Source: JAWRCU01 sp033542235
Lineage (GTDB): Bacteria; Pseudomonadota; Alphaproteobacteria; Rhizobiales; Rhizobiaceae
DNA length: 64,000 bases
Assembly: GCF_033542235.1 (NCBI RefSeq)
Contig: NZ_JAWRCU010000004.1
Location: 186,001-250,000, forward strand
Reading direction: 5' to 3'
The notes below the pieces were generated by a model. It ran no database searches, had not been told where the DNA came from, and saw nothing but the letters and a program-made list of their open reading frames with translations. Below are positions 40,781 to 48,704 of the stretch, one piece after another (the stretch's first letter is position 1; each line of letters begins with the position of its first letter). A program made the translations under genes and the position numbers.

Positions 40781-41425
40781 ATGCATATGCGACTTGCATT
40801 CGCCTTGGCAGCGGCGCTGCTCGTGCTACCGATCCATTCCAGCCCAACTTTCTCCGCCGGCGGGGGAGGCGGCGGTGGCGGCGGGGGAGGCATGGGAGGA
40901 GGAGGGGGTGGCGGGGGCATGGGGGGAGGTGGCGGCTCCGCAGGTCACTCAAGCGGAGGTACGGGCGGTAGCTCCGGCAGAAGCGGAGGCACCTCTGCCA
41001 CCATTTGTCGTTCCGGAAAGGTCTGGGACCAGCGGCACCATGCATGCGTCTATCCGCGGCAAGGCATGCTCGACGACGACAGCCTCTACGAGGCCGGCCG
41101 GGCGCTGGCGATGGCGGGCCGCTACGGCGAAGCAATCACGGTGCTTGGCTATGTCGCCAACAAGGAAGACCCGCGTGTCCTGAACTATCTCGGCTATTCG
41201 CATCGCAAGTCCGGCCGGATCCAGGTCGGCCTCGGCTATTACGAAGAAGCCCTGAGGATCAATCCGGACTACACATTGGCACGCGAATATCTCGGTGAGG
41301 CGTATCTGACGCTCGGCGACGTGGTTTCCGCCAAGAACCAGCTCGGCGAGATTGAGAAGCGCTGCGGGAAAGCCTGCCGGGAATACGGCCTGCTCGCCGA
41401 CCAGATCGCCAACATCAAGATCTGA
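40781..41425 (+). CDS. Secreted TPR-domain protein with poly-glycine insert, paralogue 2
   Basis: A 214-residue paralogue of the preceding gene product. After the signal peptide (about 1-26) comes a 50-residue Gly/Ser tract (residues about 27-70, with runs of up to eleven glycines), then the Cys pair, and the same three TPR pairs with high identity (RQGMLDDDSLYE..., SGRIQVGLGYYEEAL). GAAGGAGGT gives a perfect ribosome-binding site before ATG 40781. The glycine tract is encoded by GGN repeats and is probably length-variable. Confidence 0.83.
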   Translation: MHMRLAFALAAALLVLPIHSSPTFSAGGGGGGGGGGGMGGGGGGGGMGGGGGSAGHSSGGTGGSSGRSGGTSATICRSGKVWDQRHHACVYPRQGMLDDDSLYEAGRALAMAGRYGEAITVLGYVANKEDPRVLNYLGYSHRKSGRIQVGLGYYEEALRINPDYTLAREYLGEAYLTLGDVVSAKNQLGEIEKRCGKACREYGLLADQIANIKI

Positions 41426-41451
41426 TCGGTCGCCGATTGGTAACGGCTATG

Positions 41452-41475
41452 GGCGGCGCTTTTGCCGGCGCCGCC
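41452..41475 (+). terminator. Hairpin after TPR gene 2, weak terminator
   Basis: GGCGGCGC / GCGCCGCC with an 8-nt loop lies 26 bp past the stop codon, but no T-run follows. It may stop or stabilise the transcript. Confidence 0.45.
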
Positions 41476-41487
41476 TTGATTCACAAG

Positions 41488-41592
41488 AGCGGCTGACGCC
41501 CGGATAAATCCGGGCTGCCGCGCTATCTGTTTGTTTTTGCCGCATTTGCGCAACGCCAAGTGATTCCACTTGCCTGCAAAATTCTCTAGCGG
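41488..41592. repeat. 105-bp dispersed intergenic repeat, copy 2
   Basis: Matches 2836-2940 at 97 of 105 positions by eye. The first hairpin keeps perfect arms (the change is in its loop), while one arm base of the second hairpin is altered. Its end overlaps the last codons of the leftward sugar dehydrogenase gene. Confidence 0.8.
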
Positions 41593-42731
41593 CGCAAGAT
41601 GCGGATCACCGCTCCGTCTTCCTCATCGGTCAGCAGCCAGATCGAGCCGTCGCTCGCGATTTTCACGTCCCTGATCCGGCCGAATTCGCCTTCGAACATG
41701 CGATGTTCGCCGAGGATATTGCCCTTCTCGTCGCGATCCAGCCGTGAGACGAGCTGGTATTTCAAGGCCCCCACGAGAAGATCGCCGCGCCATTCCGGAA
41801 ACATGTTGCCTTCATAGACTGCCAGCCCGGAAGGCGCGATCGAAGGATCCCAATAGAACAGCGGCTGCTCATAGCCTGGTGCGGCTGTGCCGATGCCGAT
41901 CTTTGCGCCGGAATAGTCGGCCCCATAAGTGATGACCGGCCAACCATAGTTCTTGCCGGCCTCCGGCCTGTTGACCTCGTCGCCTCCGCGAGCGCCGTGC
42001 TCAACGGTGATGAGCCCTTTGGTCACCGGATCGTAGACTGCGCCCTGGGCGTTTCGGTGACCCTTCGACCAGATTTCCGGCAGCCATTTCGAGCCGTCGG
42101 GAGAAGGATTGTCGGCGGGGATCGAGCCGTCGGTGTTGACGCGGATCACCGCGCCGGCATCGTCCTTCATGTCCTGCGCGCGGTCGGCATCACCGGTGTC
42201 GCCGGTCGTTACCATCAGCTTGCCGTCCGGCATGACCACGACGCGTGATCCGAGATTGATCCTTCCGGAGGTCTTCTTGCCGACGCGGAAGATAACCTTC
42301 ACGTCGTGAAGGCGCGCTGTGCCCCCTTCGCGCATCAGCCTGGCGCGGGCGAGCGCAATGCCTGCGCCCCCTCTGCCGGGCTCAAGGTAAGTGAAAAAGA
42401 TCGTTCCGGACTGCGCGAAGTCCGGCGCAATCGTCACGTCGAGAAGGCCGCCTTGGGAGCGCGCCTGAACCTTCGGCACGCCCTCGATCGGATCGGAAAG
42501 GGCGCCTTGAGGAGAAATCAGCCTCATGCGACCTGGCCGCTCGGTCACGATCGCTCCCCCGTCGGGGAGGAATTCCAAGCCCCAGGGATGCTCCAGCCCG
42601 CCGACTATCGTCTCGGCCTGGACCGCTATGCCGTCGGCTTCGAGCCTTTTCGGGCCACTGGCTGCAAAACTCGCGAGGGACAAGGTTGTCAGAGGTAGGG
42701 CCACCGCCATGGCGGCGATCAGGGATTTCAT
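41586..42731 (-). CDS. PQQ-dependent soluble sugar dehydrogenase (Asd/YliI-like)
   Basis: A 381-residue periplasmic six-bladed beta-propeller of the aldose sugar dehydrogenase family. A signal peptide (1-24) precedes LEHPWGLEFLPDGGAIVTERPG, followed by conserved propeller motifs GRINLGSRVVVMPDGKLMVTTGD, GHRNAQG and WPVITYGADYSG. Members oxidise aldoses with pyrroloquinoline quinone and pass electrons to the respiratory chain. PQQ synthesis genes are not in the window. The stop overlaps the end of the dispersed repeat. Confidence 0.9.
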   Translation of the reverse strand: MKSLIAAMAVALPLTTLSLASFAASGPKRLEADGIAVQAETIVGGLEHPWGLEFLPDGGAIVTERPGRMRLISPQGALSDPIEGVPKVQARSQGGLLDVTIAPDFAQSGTIFFTYLEPGRGGAGIALARARLMREGGTARLHDVKVIFRVGKKTSGRINLGSRVVVMPDGKLMVTTGDTGDADRAQDMKDDAGAVIRVNTDGSIPADNPSPDGSKWLPEIWSKGHRNAQGAVYDPVTKGLITVEHGARGGDEVNRPEAGKNYGWPVITYGADYSGAKIGIGTAAPGYEQPLFYWDPSIAPSGLAVYEGNMFPEWRGDLLVGALKYQLVSRLDRDEKGNILGEHRMFEGEFGRIRDVKIASDGSIWLLTDEEDGAVIRILRR

Positions 42732-42892
42732 GGCCAGCGCTCCTTCTCAGGCTCCCGAACTAGGCCCGCCCAGGCACTGAGCAAGCCTACAATGAACCCG
42801 CCGTGTTCAACAGCTGTCGGGTATCCGTCACGATACAGTGAGCACTGTTTTGCATGGGGCCGGCCGGGACGTCTCCGCCCTGCAGATTTTTT

Positions 42893-42927
42893 TTGACGTG
42901 AAAAATGCCGGGGACTTGCTATATATT
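42893..42927 (+). promoter_or_regulatory. Probable greA promoter
   Basis: TTGACG (42893-42898) is followed 18-20 bp later by TGCTATATATT (42917-42927), in an AT-rich pocket. This fits an alphaproteobacterial housekeeping promoter with a somewhat long spacer, and would start the transcript near 42932. Confidence 0.5.
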
Positions 42928-42946
42928 GAGCCGGGTAGTGGTGAAG

Positions 42947-42985
42947 CGGTTCCGGCAGCCCAAGCTTCCGGACCGTTTTCTTTTT
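42947..42985 (+). terminator. Attenuator-like hairpin in the greA leader
   Basis: CGGTTCCGG (42947-42955) pairs with CCGGACCG (42968-42975) with one bulged T and a 12-nt loop, followed by TTTTCTTTTT. The hairpin plus U-tract lies between the promoter and greA, 73 bp before the start codon, where it could terminate leader transcripts of about 50 nt. Confidence 0.6.
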
Positions 42986-43058
42986 GTCTTTCGAGGAAGG
43001 AAATCGCCGCCTCCGGGCTCGTGAAAGGCGCTGGCAGGGCGGGAAAGGTCGAGGAAAA

Positions 43059-43532
43059 ATGAATAAGGTCCCAATGACCGGCGAAGGTTTCAACAAGCTC
43101 AAGGAAGAGCTGCGTTGGCGCCAGCAGGAAGAGCGGCCGCGAATCATCGAGGCCATCTCGGAAGCGCGCTCGCACGGCGATCTTTCCGAGAATGCCGAGT
43201 ATCATTCCGCCAAGGAAGCCCAGAGCCACAATGAGGGCCGCATCGCCGAGCTCGAGGACCTGATCGCGCGGGCCGAGGTGATCGACGTTTCCAAGCTGTC
43301 GGGCGAGAAGATCAAATTCGGCGCGACCGTTGTGCTGGTCGATGAAGACACCGAGGAAGAGCGCACTTACCAGATCGTCGGCGACCAGGAGGCGGACGTG
43401 AAGTCGGGCCGCATCTCGATCTCGTCTCCGATCGCTCGCGCCTTGATCGGCAAGGAGGTTGGCGAGGCGATCGAAGTGAACGCCCCCGGCGGCGCACGGG
43501 GTTATGAAATCGTCGAGGTCCGCTTCGGCTGA
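43059..43532 (+). CDS. greA: Transcription elongation factor GreA
   Basis: A 157-residue GreA that stimulates RNA cleavage in backtracked RNA polymerase. The coiled-coil N-terminal domain starts MNKVPMTGEGFNKLKEEL and carries the catalytic tip DLSENAEYHSAKEAQ with the conserved acidic pair. The C-terminal FKBP-like domain ends VNAPGGARGYEIVEVRF. ATG 43059 has GAGGAA at close spacing; the upstream extension of the frame covers the leader hairpin and is not coding. A regulatory leader precedes it. Confidence 0.96.
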   Translation: MNKVPMTGEGFNKLKEELRWRQQEERPRIIEAISEARSHGDLSENAEYHSAKEAQSHNEGRIAELEDLIARAEVIDVSKLSGEKIKFGATVVLVDEDTEEERTYQIVGDQEADVKSGRISISSPIARALIGKEVGEAIEVNAPGGARGYEIVEVRFG

Positions 43533-43540
43533 GAGCCGGG

Positions 43541-44635
43541 ATGGCCGCGATAGTGACTGAAGCCGTTCCGGCAAGATCGATCGATACCGACGTCGAGGTC
43601 GTCGCGCCGAATTTCAAGCGACGGCTGTCCGGCGTCACCAGCACTATCGTCCAACTCATTCCGATCCAGGCGCGGTCGCTTGGCATCGCGACGCTGGGTC
43701 CCGGTCTGCCTCCCGCCCTGCCGTCGATCGGCTGGTGGCAGCTCGGCGGGCTGCTGAGGCGCCCGCGCGGACGCCCATTTCGCATCTGGCACGCGCGGCG
43801 CAATGTGGAGATGATTGCGGGCGTCCTGCTCCGCGATGTGCTGAGGGCGCCCCTGAAGCTCGTCTTCACCTCCGCCGCGCAGCGCAATCACAAGCCTTTC
43901 ACCAAATGGCTGATCCGGCGCATGGATGCCGTGATTGCAACGAACCCCAGCTCGGGCGCTTTCCTCGAAGTGCCGCATACGGTGATCATGCATGGCGTCG
44001 ATCTGGAGAAGTTTCATCCGAGACGCGGCCCGGAAGACGATTTTGCCGCTTCCGGCTTGCCCGGAAAGCGCGCCATCGGCTGTTTCGGCCGCATCCGCCA
44101 CCAGAAGGGCACCGATCTTTTTGTCGAGGCGATGATTGCGCTGTTGCCGCAATTCCCGGAATGGACGGCGATCGTCACGGGTCGGGTGACCGTGGAGCAT
44201 CAAGCCTTCGCGCGCGAGCTCGAGCGCCGCGTCGCCGAGGCGGGGCTCACCCAACGCATCTTCTTTCTCGGCGAGGTGCCTGACATCAAGCTCTGGTACC
44301 GGCGCATCTCGCTCTATGTCGCGCCGTCGCGCAACGAAGGCTTCGGGCTGACGCCGCTCGAAGCCATGGCATCGGGCTCGCCTGTTGTGGCAAGCGATGC
44401 CGGCGCCTATGCCGACCTGATCGTGGATGGCGAGACCGGACGCGTCGTCCCGGCCAACGACGGCAAGGCGCTCGAAGGGGCTATCCGAACCTATTTCGCG
44501 GATCCCGGGCTGCTCGAAGCGCACCGTGCGAATGCGCTCGCCGATGTGCGCAAGCGCTTTCCGCTGCAAAGAGAGGCAGAGGCGATCGAACGGGTATATG
44601 AAGGGCTGTGGGCCAAGGGCGAGCGGACTGGCTGA
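43541..44635 (+). CDS. lpcC: GT4-family glycosyltransferase, LPS core mannosyltransferase-like
   Basis: A 364-residue group 4 glycosyltransferase. The N-terminal IEVIAPNFKRRLSGVTSTI-like opening (here VEVVAPNFKRRLSGVTSTI) is characteristic of rhizobial LpcC, which adds the core mannose to lipopolysaccharide. The donor site contains GCFGRIRHQKGTDLFVEAM and the EX7E motif in SRNEGFGLTPLEAMASG. Located 8 bp after greA, so the two genes may be co-transcribed, an arrangement I recall from other Rhizobiales. Confidence 0.85.
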   Translation: MAAIVTEAVPARSIDTDVEVVAPNFKRRLSGVTSTIVQLIPIQARSLGIATLGPGLPPALPSIGWWQLGGLLRRPRGRPFRIWHARRNVEMIAGVLLRDVLRAPLKLVFTSAAQRNHKPFTKWLIRRMDAVIATNPSSGAFLEVPHTVIMHGVDLEKFHPRRGPEDDFAASGLPGKRAIGCFGRIRHQKGTDLFVEAMIALLPQFPEWTAIVTGRVTVEHQAFARELERRVAEAGLTQRIFFLGEVPDIKLWYRRISLYVAPSRNEGFGLTPLEAMASGSPVVASDAGAYADLIVDGETGRVVPANDGKALEGAIRTYFADPGLLEAHRANALADVRKRFPLQREAEAIERVYEGLWAKGERTG

Positions 44636-44720
44636 TCGCGCCCGAGATCTTGGCCCGTTGCAGCCTGCCGCGGAACCGGGTGATAGTGGCGCGGTTCACG
44701 CTGAAGATCGGTTGCCGGCC

Positions 44721-45341
44721 ATGTTCACCTTCTACTTCGCGCCAAACACCTGCTCGCTCGCTTCCCACATTGCGCTCAAGGATGCCGGGGCGGAGTACAA
44801 GCTGAAACTGCTTGATTTCAGCAAGGCGGAACAGCAGTCGCCCGATTACCTCAGGATCAACCCGAAGGGGCGAGTTCCCGCGATGGTTACGCCGCGCGGA
44901 ATTCTTACGGAAACTCCTGCCATCCTCGGCTTCATCGCGCAGAGCTTTCCGGAGGCGCGGCTTGCGCCGCTCGACGATCCATTCGCCTTCGCCGCGCTGC
45001 AGTCGTTCAACAGCTATCTGTGCGCCACCGTCCACGTGGCACACGCGCACAAGCTGCGTGGCTCCCGTTGGGCCGACGAGGAATCCTCATTTGCGGACAT
45101 GAGGGGCAAGGTGCCGAAGACAATGACGGCATGCTTCGAACTGATCGAAAACAGCATGCTTAGGGGGCCTTGGGTAATGGGCGACGCCTATACGATCGCG
45201 GACCCCTACCTGTTCACGATTGCGCAATGGCTGGAGGGGGACGGCGTCGACATTCAACGCCTGCCGCGCGTCATGGAGCATCGCTCGCGCATGGCTGAGC
45301 GTCCCAGCGTCGCCGGGGCAATTGCGGAACAGCGGGGTTAG
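44721..45341 (+). CDS. Glutathione S-transferase family protein
   Basis: A 206-residue GST of the beta-like bacterial type. The thioredoxin-fold domain begins MFTFYFAPNTCSLASHIAL, with the Cys characteristic of beta-class enzymes, and INPKGRVPAMVTPRG includes the cis-proline. The helical domain ends with the N-capping motif GDAYTIADPYLFTIAQWL. The start ATG 44721 follows lpcC by 85 bp. Substrate unknown. Confidence 0.88.
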   Translation: MFTFYFAPNTCSLASHIALKDAGAEYKLKLLDFSKAEQQSPDYLRINPKGRVPAMVTPRGILTETPAILGFIAQSFPEARLAPLDDPFAFAALQSFNSYLCATVHVAHAHKLRGSRWADEESSFADMRGKVPKTMTACFELIENSMLRGPWVMGDAYTIADPYLFTIAQWLEGDGVDIQRLPRVMEHRSRMAERPSVAGAIAEQRG

Positions 45342-45377
45342 AGCGGTCGCGGGCACGCCGTCTGTCTCTTTGTCGCC

Positions 45378-45446
45378 GCATCGGATTTGTCTGAAAACCC
45401 CTGCGCTGACGCGGTCCTTCGGGTTCGGTCCGACCCTCGATGGGTC
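45378..45446. repeat. Dispersed palindromic repeat (GAAAACC...GACGCGGTCC type), copy A
   Basis: GCATCGGATTTGTCTGAAAACC, then TGACGCGGTCCTTCGG and GTTCGGTCCGA, matches the element at 48508-48580 with small gaps. It lies at the 3' end of the Lrp gene region, between convergent genes. Confidence 0.55.
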
Positions 45447-45921
45447 AGGCGTGAATGACGACCAAGCCTTCGTCTTTGACCTGACGGATCGTCAGCGCGG
45501 TGCGCACCGTGTCTACATTCGGTGCGGAGGTCAGCTCCTCGATGACGAAATTCTGGAAGCTGGCAAGGTCCGGCGCCACGCAATGCAGCATGAAGTCCGA
45601 TTCCCCGGATACCATCCAGGCGGCGCGTACGATCGGCCAGTTGCGCGTGCGGTCGGCAAAAGCTTTCAGCTCGGCTTCCGCCTGGTGGTTGAGGCCGATC
45701 AGGCAGAAAGCTACGACCCCCATGCCAAGCGCCGGGCTGTTCAGCATCGCCCGGTAGCCGCGAATGACCCCAGCCTCTTCCAGCCGCTTGACCCGGCGCA
45801 GGCAGGGCGGCGCCGAGATGCCGACGCGCCGCGACAGCTCGACATTGGTAATGCGCCCGTCATCCTGCAACTCGCGCAGGATCTTCCAATCGATCGCGTC
45901 GAGGTCGGCCTTGATCGCCAT
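45445..45921 (-). CDS. Lrp/AsnC-family transcriptional regulator
   Basis: A 158-residue Lrp-type regulator. The AsnC HTH (DAIDWKILRELQDDGRITN, then ELSRRVGISAPPCLRRVKRLE) is followed by the RAM effector domain with GLNHQAEAELKAF and TGESDFMLHCVAPDL-like SGESDFMLHCVAPD. Amino-acid response is expected. It is transcribed divergently from trxB, 203 bp apart, but a regulatory link is not evident. Confidence 0.93.
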   Translation of the reverse strand: MAIKADLDAIDWKILRELQDDGRITNVELSRRVGISAPPCLRRVKRLEEAGVIRGYRAMLNSPALGMGVVAFCLIGLNHQAEAELKAFADRTRNWPIVRAAWMVSGESDFMLHCVAPDLASFQNFVIEELTSAPNVDTVRTALTIRQVKDEGLVVIHA

Positions 45922-46124
45922 GCTTGAGAGGTCTCCTACGCCTTGCCGAACTCCTATCCGAACGGCGCGACAAGGTGAAGCGCAGGGCTCTCGGGCCTAG
46001 CCTGGAAGCACAGCTTTCAGGCGACGACTGAGCAATCACCTTGCAAGCGATATACCCAAACACCTAAATTCGGCCTCGAAAAAGATCGATTGGCCGTGCT
46101 ATCGGGCCAGTCGGAGGCCCGAAC

Positions 46125-47099
46125 ATGACCGTCAAACACGCGCCAGTCCTCATTATTGGCTCCGGCCCAGCCGGCTACACGGCGGCGATCTATGCTGCTC
46201 GCGCCATGCTGAAGCCCATGCTGATCGCGGGGCTGCAACAGGGCGGGCAGCTGATGATTACGACCGATGTCGAGAACTATCCAGGCTTCGCCGATCCGAT
46301 ACAGGGGCCGTGGCTGATGGAGCAGATGGGCAAGCAGGCCGAGCATGTCGGCACGGAGATCGTCAGCGACATCATCACCGACGTCGATTTCGATCAGCGC
46401 CCGTTCCGGCTGAAAGGCGATTCGGGGACCGAATATTCGTGCGATGCCCTGATCATCGCCACGGGAGCACAGGCGAGGTGGCTGGGCATTCCCGGCGAGC
46501 AGCACTTCCAGGGCTTCGGCGTCTCGGCTTGCGCCACCTGCGACGGCTTCTTCTACCGCGGCAAGGACGTGGTGGTGGTCGGTGGCGGCAACACGGCGGT
46601 CGAAGAGGGGCTTTACCTGGCCAATATCGCCAGGAGCGTCACCGTGATCCATCGCCGCGACGAGTTCAGGGCCGAGCGGATCCTCCAGGAGCGGCTGTTC
46701 CGAAAGGAGAACGTGAAGGTCATCTGGGACACGGTGGTGGAGGAGATCAATGGCATTCCGGCCAAGCTGCCGACCCTGGCTTCGGTGACCGGCGTCACGT
46801 TGCGCAACGTTCGTAGCGGCGCGAAATCGCAGCTCGAGACCGACGGGGTGTTCGTGGCGATCGGGCATGCCCCAGCCGTCGAGCTGTTCGCAGGCAAGCT
46901 GAAGCAGAAGCCGAACGGCTATCTTTGGACCGCGCCGGATTCAACGAAGACGGATATCCCCGGTGTCTTTGCGGCAGGGGATGTCACCGATGATGTTTAC
47001 CGTCAGGCAGTGACTGCTGCCGGGCTTGGGTGCATGGCCGCGCTCGAGGCCGAAAAATACCTGGCGGAAATGGAACTGCATCGGGAAGCGGCGGAATAG
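46125..47099 (+). CDS. trxB: Thioredoxin-disulfide reductase
   Basis: A 324-residue low-molecular-weight thioredoxin reductase that uses NADPH and FAD to reduce thioredoxin. FAD motif IIGSGPAGYTAAIYAARA, the redox-active CATC (residues 136-139), the NADPH motif VVGGGNTAVEEGLYL, and the C-terminal FAD contact GVFAAGDVTDDVYRQAVTAAG are all present. lsrB follows 67 bp downstream, a neighbourhood known from Sinorhizobium. Confidence 0.96.
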   Translation: MTVKHAPVLIIGSGPAGYTAAIYAARAMLKPMLIAGLQQGGQLMITTDVENYPGFADPIQGPWLMEQMGKQAEHVGTEIVSDIITDVDFDQRPFRLKGDSGTEYSCDALIIATGAQARWLGIPGEQHFQGFGVSACATCDGFFYRGKDVVVVGGGNTAVEEGLYLANIARSVTVIHRRDEFRAERILQERLFRKENVKVIWDTVVEEINGIPAKLPTLASVTGVTLRNVRSGAKSQLETDGVFVAIGHAPAVELFAGKLKQKPNGYLWTAPDSTKTDIPGVFAAGDVTDDVYRQAVTAAGLGCMAALEAEKYLAEMELHREAAE

Positions 47100-47166
47100 T
47101 CAACTCAGGCGAGGCGGCCACTGCCTGGCCGCCTACAACAACAAGCCGGAAGATCGAGGGGGCTTC

Positions 47167-48063
47167 ATGGCACTCGACTGGGATAAGTTACGCGTGTTTC
47201 ATGCCGCAGCCGAGGCAGGCTCCTTCACGCATGCGGCAGAGAAGCTGCGCCTGTCGCAATCGGCGATCTCGAGGCAGGTGAGCGCGCTCGAACAGGATGT
47301 CGGCGTGCCGCTGTTCAACCGCCATGCGCGCGGGTTGGTGCTGACAGAACAGGGCGAGCTTCTGTTTCGCACGGCCCATGACGTGCTGGTCAAGCTCGAA
47401 ACGATCAGGACAAAGCTCACCGAAGCGAAGGACAGGCCGTCCGGGCAACTGCGTGTTACGACCACGGTCGGGCTCGGCGGCGGCTGGCTCACCGAACGCG
47501 TGGGTGAATTCCTCGAACTCTATCCTGAAATCCAGCTGCAGCTGATCCTCGCCAACGAGGAACTCGATCTTACAATGCGCAAGGCCGATTGCGCGATCAG
47601 ACTGAGGCAGCCGCAACAGCCGGATCTCATTCAGCGGCGCCTCTTCACGATGCATTTCCACCTCTATGCCGCACCCAGCTACATCACCAAATACGGCAAG
47701 CCGGCGGCGATTGCCGAACTCAAGGACCATCGCATCGTGACCTTCGGCGAGCCGGTGCCGCCGCATTTGAGCGAGCTCAACTGGCTCGAAACGATCGGCG
47801 AGGTCGAAAGCGCACGCCGGATCGCGACGCTACAGATCAACGACATTCTTGCGATCAAGCGTGCGGTACAGCGCGGCGCCGGTATCGCCATGCTGCCCGA
47901 CTATCTCGTGGAAAAGGATTCGGGCCTCGTGCAACTTCTGCCGGAATTGGAAGTGCCCTCCTACGACACGTATTTCGTGTATCCAGACGCGATGAAGAAC
48001 CAGGCCAAGCTCAACGTCTTCCGCGATTGGGTAATTTCCAAAGCGCGTACCTGGTCGTTCTGA
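47167..48063 (+). CDS. lsrB: LysR-family regulator LsrB/VtlR
   Basis: A 298-residue LysR regulator starting MALDWDKLRVFHAAAEAGSF with HTH LRLSQSAISRQVSALEQDV, and an effector domain with TVGLGGGWLTERVGEFLELYPEI. Sequence and position directly after trxB identify the LsrB (Sinorhizobium)/VtlR (Brucella) group, which controls symbiosis or virulence, envelope and redox genes, and activates small-RNA genes in some species. Only one cysteine (C142) is visible, whereas redox sensing by several cysteines has been proposed for LsrB. ATG 47167 has GAGGGGG upstream. Confidence 0.88.
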   Translation: MALDWDKLRVFHAAAEAGSFTHAAEKLRLSQSAISRQVSALEQDVGVPLFNRHARGLVLTEQGELLFRTAHDVLVKLETIRTKLTEAKDRPSGQLRVTTTVGLGGGWLTERVGEFLELYPEIQLQLILANEELDLTMRKADCAIRLRQPQQPDLIQRRLFTMHFHLYAAPSYITKYGKPAAIAELKDHRIVTFGEPVPPHLSELNWLETIGEVESARRIATLQINDILAIKRAVQRGAGIAMLPDYLVEKDSGLVQLLPELEVPSYDTYFVYPDAMKNQAKLNVFRDWVISKARTWSF

Positions 48064-48299
48064 GCTGGTTCGGCAAAACGTCCCGCGGTTTTGCGTTAGA
48101 ACCTGCGACAGCCAAGGGACCGGGATCGTGGGGGCACCGCGAAAGCGGGAGTAATCTCAGGTTTTGGTCGACGCCCGGTGTCAATTTCTGCGCTTCCCTG
48201 AGATGCGACCCGACAGAATTTTCTGCGATCTCCCTAAGCACAGCGTCATCCAATAGTTAGTCCAGGCCTTTTTGCATGGGAGCTTTGAAAAAAACTTGC

Positions 48300-48328
48300 T
48301 TGTTTTTTGGGCATGGTGAGCACATATA
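48300..48328 (+). promoter_or_regulatory. Promoter of the candidate small RNA
   Basis: TTGTTT (48300-48305), 17-bp spacer, CATATA (48323-48328). It predicts a start near 48335, just ahead of the first hairpin of the RNA. Confidence 0.5.
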
Positions 48329-48334
48329 ACAATC

Positions 48335-48449
48335 ATCTCCTGAGCGCGTTCTCCTCCCATTAGCGCTCACGAGTGTTCCCCTCTGGAGGTTTAGCCTTAA
48401 CCGGCACTTCCAATCAAACTTGGCCGGATCTTCTTGATCCGGCTTTTTT
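48335..48449 (+). ncRNA. Candidate trans-acting sRNA with anti-Shine-Dalgarno loop (alpha-r14/r15-like)
   Basis: About 115 nt between a promoter and a strong terminator, 271 bp downstream of lsrB. A first hairpin has a perfect 7-bp stem, TGAGCGC (48341-48347)/GCGCTCA (48363-48369), whose 15-nt loop displays CTCCTCCC, complementary to Shine-Dalgarno sequences. A second CU-rich stretch, TTCCCCTCT (48376-48384), is unpaired. The 3' end is GCCGGATC-TTCTT-GATCCGGC plus TTTTTT. This is the architecture of rhizobial Hfq-dependent sRNAs such as AbcR (alpha-r15) and the suhB/NfeR1 (alpha-r14) family. No ORF covers it. Confidence 0.72.
48423..48449 (+). terminator. Rho-independent terminator of the candidate sRNA
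   Basis: Perfect 8-bp stem GCCGGATC/GATCCGGC with loop TTCTT, followed by six T. Confidence 0.9.
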
Positions 48450-48507
48450 GTTTCCCGGAGCCAGGTTCGATCAATTGGGATCGCTGTGCCGCTCCACCGG
48501 TCCATCA

Positions 48508-48580
48508 GCGCATTGGATCTGTTCGAAAACCGTTTGCACGGTTTTCGGTGACGCGGTCCGTCGGTTCGGCCCGATGGGCC
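48508..48580. repeat. Dispersed palindromic repeat, copy B, with 9-bp hairpin
   Basis: Includes GAAAACCGT-TTGC-ACGGTTTTC (48525-48546), a perfect 9-bp stem, then GACGCGGTCC and CGGTTCGGCCCGA matching 45378-45446. A shorter relative ends at the MGMT gene stop (57562-57592). Confidence 0.6.
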
Positions 48581-48704
48581 AAGCACCACACGATGTTGAG
48601 ACAGTTGCCAAGCGAAGTCTTGCAACTGCCGCAGGCGAAACACGTAACGCGTCCCCGTGTAACGTCCGGTAACTTGAACTTCACGCGCAGGTTGTTTAGT
48701 GACC

